A stretch of 64,000 bases of DNA from Rhizobium sp. Root274 (GTDB lineage Bacteria > Pseudomonadota > Alphaproteobacteria > Rhizobiales > Rhizobiaceae), in contig NZ_LMJE01000009.1 of NCBI RefSeq assembly GCF_001429245.1, positions 62,001 through 126,000 on the forward strand, read 5' to 3'. The position numbers were made by a program, and so were the translations under genes. Below are positions 59,082 through 64,000 of this stretch, in pieces. How positions within the stretch are numbered: position 1 is the first letter of the stretch; every line of letters starts with the position of its first letter. Under the pieces are notes generated by a model. The model had not been told where the DNA came from. It did not search any database and saw only the letters and a program-made list of their open reading frames with translations.

Positions 59082-60491
59082 TCAGTTCCTGCCAAGCCAG
59101 GCCTTGCAGTCTTCCAGCGCCCGTGCGGCCACAAGCTGCCGCTTCATGATCGTCTTGTCCTTGCCGCGAAAACGCTTGACGCCTTCGGGCTTGACGATCG
59201 AGCCCGGCTCCAGCTCGGGGAATAGCCCGAAATTGATGTTCATCGGCTGGAACGAGCGCTTGCCCGGCTCGTCATCCGAGACGATGTGGCCGCCAGTAAT
59301 GTGGTTGAGCAGCGAACCGAGGGCTGTTGTCGCCGGGGGCAGGCTTATCTCTTCTCCCTTGCGCTGAGCGGCCGCGAACCGGCCTGCCAGTAGTCCGATC
59401 GAGGCGCTTTCGACGTAACCCTCGCAGCCGGTGATCTGGCCGGCAAATCTGAGGCCCGGTCGGGCCTTCAGCTGCAGCGTCGGATCGAGAAGCGTCGGCG
59501 AGTGAATATAGGTGTTGCGGTGCAAGCCGCCGAGCCGGGCGAATTCGGCATTCTCCAAGCCTGGAATCATGCGAAAGATCTCGGCCTGGGCACCGTATTT
59601 CAGCTTCGTCTGGAAGCCGACCATGTTGTAGAGCGTGCCGAGCGCATTGTCCTGGCGCAGTTGTACGACGGCATAGGCCTTGACGGTGGGGTTGTGGGCA
59701 TTGGTCAGCCCCATCGGCTTCATCGGCCCGTGGCGCAGCGTCTCTCGGCCGCGCTCGGCCATGACCTCGATCGGCAGACAGCCGTCGAAATAGGGCGTGC
59801 CTTCCCATTCCTTGAAGCCGACAGCGTCACCCTCGATCAGGGCGTCGATGAAGGCATTATACTGCGCCTCGTCGAGGGGGCAGTTGATATAGTCCTTGCC
59901 CGTGCCGCCAGGACCGACCTTGTCGTAACGCGACTGGTACCAGCAGATATCCATGTTGATGCTGTCGCGATGCACGATCGGGGCGATGGCGTCGAAGAAG
60001 GCAAGTGCGTCTTCGCCGGTCTTTTGGCGGATCGCTTCGGCCAGAGAAGGCGAGGTGAGGGGGCCGGAGGCGATGATCGCAAGATCCCAGTCTTCGGGCG
60101 GAAGACCGGTCACTTCCTCGCGCACGACCGTGATCAGCGGGTGAGCCGCGATCTCGGCCGTCACCGCATCGGAAAATCCATCGCGATCGACAGCAAGCGC
60201 CCCGCCGGCTGGAACCTGATGGCGGTCGGCGCAGGCCATGATCAGCGAGTTCGCCATGCGCATTTCTGCATGGATGACGCCGACGGCGTTGGAGGTGGCG
60301 TCGTCCGAACGGAAGGAGTTCGAGCAGACCAGTTCGGCTAAGCCGTCGGTCTTGTGCGCATCGGTGCCGCGCACGCCGCGCATCTCGTGCAGGATAACCG
60401 GAACGCCAGCCTTAGCAATCTGCCAGGCGGCTTCGGAGCCTGCAAGGCCGCCGCCGATGATGTGAATGGGGGAGAAGGTGCTATTTGTCAT
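59082..60491 (-). CDS. trmFO: Folate-dependent tRNA (uracil-54) methyltransferase TrmFO
   Basis: 469 residues. The FAD-binding loop ([16 protein letters not shown]) opens the protein. Family motifs follow: [41 protein letters not shown] and [16 protein letters not shown]. It makes m5U54 in the T loop of tRNA using methylene-tetrahydrofolate. Length is standard. Convergent with the upstream unknown gene; DUF1127 gene lies upstream. Confidence 0.95.
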   Translation of the reverse strand: MTNSTFSPIHIIGGGLAGSEAAWQIAKAGVPVILHEMRGVRGTDAHKTDGLAELVCSNSFRSDDATSNAVGVIHAEMRMANSLIMACADRHQVPAGGALAVDRDGFSDAVTAEIAAHPLITVVREEVTGLPPEDWDLAIIASGPLTSPSLAEAIRQKTGEDALAFFDAIAPIVHRDSINMDICWYQSRYDKVGPGGTGKDYINCPLDEAQYNAFIDALIEGDAVGFKEWEGTPYFDGCLPIEVMAERGRETLRHGPMKPMGLTNAHNPTVKAYAVVQLRQDNALGTLYNMVGFQTKLKYGAQAEIFRMIPGLENAEFARLGGLHRNTYIHSPTLLDPTLQLKARPGLRFAGQITGCEGYVESASIGLLAGRFAAAQRKGEEISLPPATTALGSLLNHITGGHIVSDDEPGKRSFQPMNINFGLFPELEPGSIVKPEGVKRFRGKDKTIMKRQLVAARALEDCKAWLGRN

Positions 60492-60582
60492 GGCCGGCTT
60501 CCTATCACGGGCGGGCGGGAAAGGTCCACCGGCTGCGACGGGTCATCGACTGTCCCGATCGCTGCAGGGAGCGCCCGGAATC

Positions 60583-60609
60583 AAAAACGGCACCATGCGG
60601 TGCCGTTTC
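60583..60609 (-). terminator. Intrinsic terminator of the DUF1127 gene
   Basis: On the minus strand AACGGCACC-GCAT-GGTGCCGTT is followed by TTTGA, a stable stem with a T-run, just after the small gene. Confidence 0.8.
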
Positions 60610-60633
60610 AAACCGACTTCAATGCAGGTCCGA

Positions 60634-60777
60634 TCAACGGAACGAGCGCGAAGCGATGTTGCGGATTTCGTAGCGGGTGATGCCGATGTCGTTCAGGGTC
60701 TGGCTGGAAAGGTTGCCCAGTTCAGCCATCGTACGGCGGTAGCTCATCCAGTTCTTGGCAATGCGGATCGGGTTCAT
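60634..60777 (-). CDS. DUF1127 small protein
   Basis: 47 residues, reading MNPIRIAKNWMSYRRTMAEL, then GNLSSQTLNDIGITRYEI and ending RNIASRSFR. The pattern L-x-D-I-G-I-x-R-x-E/D-I is the DUF1127 (YjiS-like) core. Members are small, Arg-rich proteins of alphaproteobacteria that affect RNA turnover, phosphate and carbon metabolism or stress in some species. GAGGAA lies six bases before the ATG. Its own terminator follows. Confidence 0.9.
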   Translation of the reverse strand: MNPIRIAKNWMSYRRTMAELGNLSSQTLNDIGITRYEIRNIASRSFR

Positions 60778-60983
60778 GGTCGTTTCCTCGGGTTCTATCT
60801 CTTGGCTGATCCTGCGGTGTTTCCCGCATCAGCGATTGGCCTTCTTATACGCCCGTAAAACAAGATTGTGCAGTGCAAATAATATGCGACTGCCATGCAT
60901 TTGTGCAGGGGGTTGGCGCGATAAGTGGCACGGGCGGAAGGCTGGTCAAAAACGCGCCATAGGTTAATACCTGTTTACGAACG

Positions 60984-61010
60984 CAAAAAAGCCCGCAAAT
61001 GCGGGATTTT
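60984..61010 (-). terminator. Intrinsic terminator of tyrS
   Basis: On the minus strand CCCGC-ATTT-GCGGG is followed by CTTTTTTGCG, 29 bases after the tyrS stop. Confidence 0.8.
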
Positions 61011-61038
61011 CGGAGGTCGGTTATGAGGTTTTTGGCCA

Positions 61039-62295
61039 TCAGACAGGCTTGATGAGAATGTGCTTCTTTTTGCCCAGCGACAGCTTGATGACACCATCGC
61101 TGGAGAGCTGTGCATTGCCGACAGACATGCGCTCATCGGAGACGCCGGCATCGTTGATTTTCACAGCGCCGCCCTGGACGTGACGACGGGCTTCCCCGTT
61201 CGAGGCGGCAAGTCCTGCCTTGACGATCAGCGCCAGCAGGCCGACGCCGGCCTCGAGTTCGCCGGTAGCGATTTCAACGGTCGGCAGGTTTTCCGACAAG
61301 GCACCTTCCTCGAAGGTCTTGCGGGCCGTTTCGGCAGCCTCTTCTGCGGCGGCACGGCCGTGCAGGATCGCGGTGATCTCCGTCGCCAGGATCTTCTTCG
61401 CCTCGTTGATCTCCGAGCCGCCAAGTGCTGCCAGTTTCTTCACCTCGTCCATCGGCATGGTCGTGTAGAGCTTCAGGAAGCGTTCAACGTCTGCATCTTC
61501 AGTGTTGCGCCAGTACTGCCAGAAGTCATAGGCCGAGAGCATGTCGGCGTTCAGCCAGACGGCGCCCGTCGCCGACTTGCCCATTTTGGCGCCGGACGAG
61601 GTGGTGAGAAGCGGCGAGGTCAGTGCATAGAGCTGCGGCGTGCCCATGCGGTGGCCAAGGTCGATGCCGTTGATGATGTTGCCCCACTGGTCCGAGCCAC
61701 CCATCTGCAGACGGCAGTCGTAGCGCTTGTTGAGCTCGACGAAGTCATAGGCCTGCAGGATCATGTAGTTGAATTCGAGGAAGGACAGCGACTGCTCGCG
61801 GTCGAGGCGGGTCTTGACGCTGTCGAAGGACAGCATGCGGTTGACCGAGAAATGGCGACCGACATCCCGCAGGAATTCGAGGTAGTTCAAGCCGCGCAGC
61901 CATTCGGCATTGTTGATCATCATGGCGCCGCCCTTCGGGCCGGCGTCGTAGTTCAGGTAATGGGCAAAGCAGCGCTTGATCGAGGCGATATTCTCTTCGA
62001 TCTTGTCGATCGTCATCAGCTGGCGCGCTTCCTCCTTGAAGGAGGGGTCGCCGACCATGCCCGTGCCGCCGCCCATCAGCGAAATCGGCTGATGGCCGGT
62101 TGCCTGGAACCAGTGCAGCATCATGATCTGGATGAGGCTTCCGGCATGCAGCGAAGGCGCCGTCGGATCATAGCCGATATAGGCCGTCACGCTTTCCTTG
62201 GCGAGCAGGTCGTCGAGGCCCGTTTCATCGGAGATCTGATGAATGAAGCCGCGTTCATGCATGGTGCGGAGGAAATCGGACTTGAACTTCGTCAT
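61039..62295 (-). CDS. tyrS: Tyrosine-tRNA ligase
   Basis: 418 residues, class I synthetase. The HIGH motif appears as HAGSL (after YDPTAPSL), and KMSKS as KMGKS in [14 protein letters not shown]. The tyrosine pocket ([20 protein letters not shown]) and a C-terminal S4-type RNA-binding domain ([19 protein letters not shown]) are present. ATG 62295 matches the normal start; an upstream in-frame extension is unlikely. No strong ribosome site. Divergent from anmK. Confidence 0.95.
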   Translation of the reverse strand: MTKFKSDFLRTMHERGFIHQISDETGLDDLLAKESVTAYIGYDPTAPSLHAGSLIQIMMLHWFQATGHQPISLMGGGTGMVGDPSFKEEARQLMTIDKIEENIASIKRCFAHYLNYDAGPKGGAMMINNAEWLRGLNYLEFLRDVGRHFSVNRMLSFDSVKTRLDREQSLSFLEFNYMILQAYDFVELNKRYDCRLQMGGSDQWGNIINGIDLGHRMGTPQLYALTSPLLTTSSGAKMGKSATGAVWLNADMLSAYDFWQYWRNTEDADVERFLKLYTTMPMDEVKKLAALGGSEINEAKKILATEITAILHGRAAAEEAAETARKTFEEGALSENLPTVEIATGELEAGVGLLALIVKAGLAASNGEARRHVQGGAVKINDAGVSDERMSVGNAQLSSDGVIKLSLGKKKHILIKPV

Positions 62296-62433
62296 GACGC
62301 TGTTGCTTTCGGTTTCTCTGGTCTTTCGGTGGTATTCTTGGAAATCCGCGCGGGCTTTAGCATTGTTTTTTGAATTGTGCACCCGTCTCGGTCATGAATG
62401 TGCCCCGAGAAAACAGGTCGAATCGGGTGAAAC

Positions 62434-63570
62434 ATGGCGGAAATGAAGACGGCGATCGGCCTGATGAGCGGCACCTCGATGGACGGGATCGATGTGGCGC
62501 TGGTCCGGACCGACGGCGAAGCGGTGGTGGAGCGCGGCGCCTTTCTGTCTGTGCCTTACGAGCCCGGCTTTCGCGACCGCCTGAAGCAGGCACTGGAAGA
62601 GGCAAGATCGATCCGCGAACGTCGCGAGCGGCCGGGCGATCTCTCCCGTATGGAGAGGGAGCTTACGTTACGGCATGCGGAAGCAGTTCGCCTCTTCCTT
62701 GAGCGGCAAGGGCTGAAAGCCGACGACGTCGATCTCGTGGGTTTCCACGGTCAGACCGTCTTGCATCGGCCGGATGCAGCGCTGACCGTACAACTCGGCG
62801 ACGGGCCTCTTCTTGCGACCGAAACCGGCATCGACACCGTCTACGACATGCGCGCGAATGACATGGTGCAGGGCGGGCAGGGTGCACCGCTGGTGCCCGT
62901 CTATCATCATGCGCTGGCGCATCAGATCCCGGCGGAGCGATGGCCTGTCTGCTTCGTCAATATCGGCGGCATCTCCAACCTGACCTTTCTCGATCGCGAT
63001 GGCACCATCATCGGTTTCGACAGCGGACCGGGCAATACGCTGATCGACCAATGGGTCGAAACGCACGCCGGTATTCCCTATGACGACGGCGGCCGCATCG
63101 CTTCGGAGGGCTCGGTCATCATGCCGCTGGCCGAGCGTTATCTCGACAGTCCCTTCTTCACAGGGAAGACACGCCGGTCGCTCGATCGCAACGATTTCCG
63201 TCCACCGGAAGGCAATGGGGCCGAACTGTCGGACGGCGCGCGTACCCTCGCTTACGTCTCCGCAGCCGCGATCCTCAAATCTGCCGGCCATTTGCCGAGC
63301 GTGCCAAAAACCTACGTGATTTGCGGCGGTGGCCGGTTGAACCGGGCGATCATGGCGGATCTGGTGCGCCTCGCGGGCGAAAAGGGCGCAACAGTGTTGA
63401 CCGCCGAGCAGGCCGGCTTTGATGGCGATGCTATGGAAGCGGAAGCCTGGGCCTATCTCGCCGTACGTTCGCTCCGTGGGCTACCTTTGACATTCCCGGG
63501 AACGACGGGCGTTCGGGAGCCGGTGCTGGGCGGCGTCTTGGTGAGGGCAGGGACGCGGCTCAAAGGTTGA
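62434..63570 (+). CDS. anmK: Anhydro-N-acetylmuramic acid kinase
   Basis: 378 residues. Phosphorylates anhydroMurNAc in peptidoglycan recycling. Motifs: [16 protein letters not shown] (phosphate loop), [32 protein letters not shown] and VICGGGRLN. Divergent from tyrS over about 140 bases. With nagZ it gives the recycling route. Ends three bases from a convergent patatin gene. Confidence 0.95.
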   Translation: MAEMKTAIGLMSGTSMDGIDVALVRTDGEAVVERGAFLSVPYEPGFRDRLKQALEEARSIRERRERPGDLSRMERELTLRHAEAVRLFLERQGLKADDVDLVGFHGQTVLHRPDAALTVQLGDGPLLATETGIDTVYDMRANDMVQGGQGAPLVPVYHHALAHQIPAERWPVCFVNIGGISNLTFLDRDGTIIGFDSGPGNTLIDQWVETHAGIPYDDGGRIASEGSVIMPLAERYLDSPFFTGKTRRSLDRNDFRPPEGNGAELSDGARTLAYVSAAAILKSAGHLPSVPKTYVICGGGRLNRAIMADLVRLAGEKGATVLTAEQAGFDGDAMEAEAWAYLAVRSLRGLPLTFPGTTGVREPVLGGVLVRAGTRLKG

Positions 63571-63573
63571 TCT

Positions 63574-64000
63574 TCAACGGACGGGTTCGCCTTTGGCAAC
63601 ATCCTGCTTCGCAAAGGCCAGCCCATCTCGCAATCCGACCTCGTAGGCATGCCGGATACCTGCCGCATCACCGACGGCGAATTTGCTGACCGGGATGTCT
63701 TCGCTCGGGCCGACCACGACGCGATTTTCGGCGGAGGGCGGCTTGCGGCCAAATCGGGTGGTCAGCAGCAGCGTCTTCCAGCCCTTGGTCTCGACTTCCG
63801 TGAGCTTCATCAGCGGCGGATTGTCGACGAGCCCGCCGTCCAGATAGGCGCGGCCTCTGACGCGGCCGACGGGCATGAAAGGCGGCACCGAGGACGTGGC
63901 CATCAGCGCATCGACCAGTTCTCCGGGATAGTCGCAATTGTGTGTCGACAACCAGGTGGGCCGCAACTTCATTCGCAGGCCCGCCTTGGAATGGGTACCA
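63574..64000 (-). CDS. Patatin-like phospholipase, C-terminal part (gene runs off the right edge)
   Basis: The visible 141 residues end a patatin domain: ATSSVPPFMPV is the region after the nucleophile, and YLDGGLVDNPP carries the catalytic aspartate motif (DGG). The frame is open to base 64000 with no stop, so the N-terminal oxyanion loop and GxSxG serine lie outside the window. An in-frame ATG at 63972 is internal and not a start. Function: lipid acyl hydrolase by family; substrate unknown. Confidence 0.85.
   Translation of the reverse strand, partial: GTHSKAGLRMKLRPTWLSTHNCDYPGELVDALMATSSVPPFMPVGRVRGRAYLDGGLVDNPPLMKLTEVETKGWKTLLLTTRFGRKPPSAENRVVVGPSEDIPVSKFAVGDAAGIRHAYEVGLRDGLAFAKQDVAKGEPVR

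Overview
The window looks like a chromosomal core segment of an alphaproteobacterium of the family Rhizobiaceae. The evidence is high GC, the exoR-xth pair, the popZ-valS pair, the run argS - SPOR protein - nagZ - scpA - scpB - tatABC - serS - surE - pcm - LysM/LytM lipoprotein - AAA ATPase - yajC - secDF, a fused SecDF, and a DUF1127 small protein. The genus cannot be settled from the sequence. There is no prophage, insertion sequence, rRNA operon or CRISPR array. Two tRNA genes (Asn, Cys) are present. Both window edges cut a gene.

Layout. 1-4.2 kb: end of a secreted protein gene, trkH (TTG start), ilvA, and an anchored alpha/beta hydrolase. 4.2-13.3 kb is the most signalling-rich part: an HlyU-like protein, a 1082-residue ammonium transporter-PAS-GGDEF-EAL fusion, azoR with a divergent LysR regulator, a Tat-exported cyclic nucleotide phosphodiesterase, two PilZ proteins, and an Lrp-type regulator divergent from ald. 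13.4-22.7 kb: ald, a catalase-family protein, an OmpA-like protein, an HExxH metallopeptidase, a probable cysteine operon (cysK, alaX, an sseA-acetyltransferase fusion), a VapBC-type toxin-antitoxin pair and a lipoprotein. 22.8-27 kb: photolyase and several small uncharacterised genes around the tRNA genes. 27-34 kb: a PIMT-like methyltransferase, popZ, valS and a FadL-like porin. 34-54 kb: exoR, xth, erpA, dgt, argS, cell-division and peptidoglycan genes, scpAB, an orphan ABC ATPase, tatABC, serS, surE, pcm and a DipM/NlpD-like lipoprotein. 54-64 kb: yajC-secDF followed by homologues of two mitochondrial complex I assembly factors, then trmFO, a DUF1127 protein, tyrS, anmK and a patatin.

How the genes fit together. 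Most of the second half is housekeeping: translation (valS, argS, serS, tyrS, trmFO), chromosome organisation and division (popZ, scpAB, SPOR and LytM proteins), protein export (tatABC, yajC, secDF), and wall recycling (nagZ, anmK). The first part carries nitrogen and amino-acid metabolism (ilvA, ald and its regulator, cysK). Its outstanding protein couples an ammonium channel to c-di-GMP synthesis and hydrolysis domains, with two candidate c-di-GMP receptors 4-5 kb away. The best leads are the Amt-PAS-GGDEF-EAL fusion, the SseA-GNAT fusion, and the NDUFAF3-like/NDUFAF6-like pair behind secDF. I saw no defence island or other clearly new multi-gene system. All function calls come from reading motifs; no database search was run.
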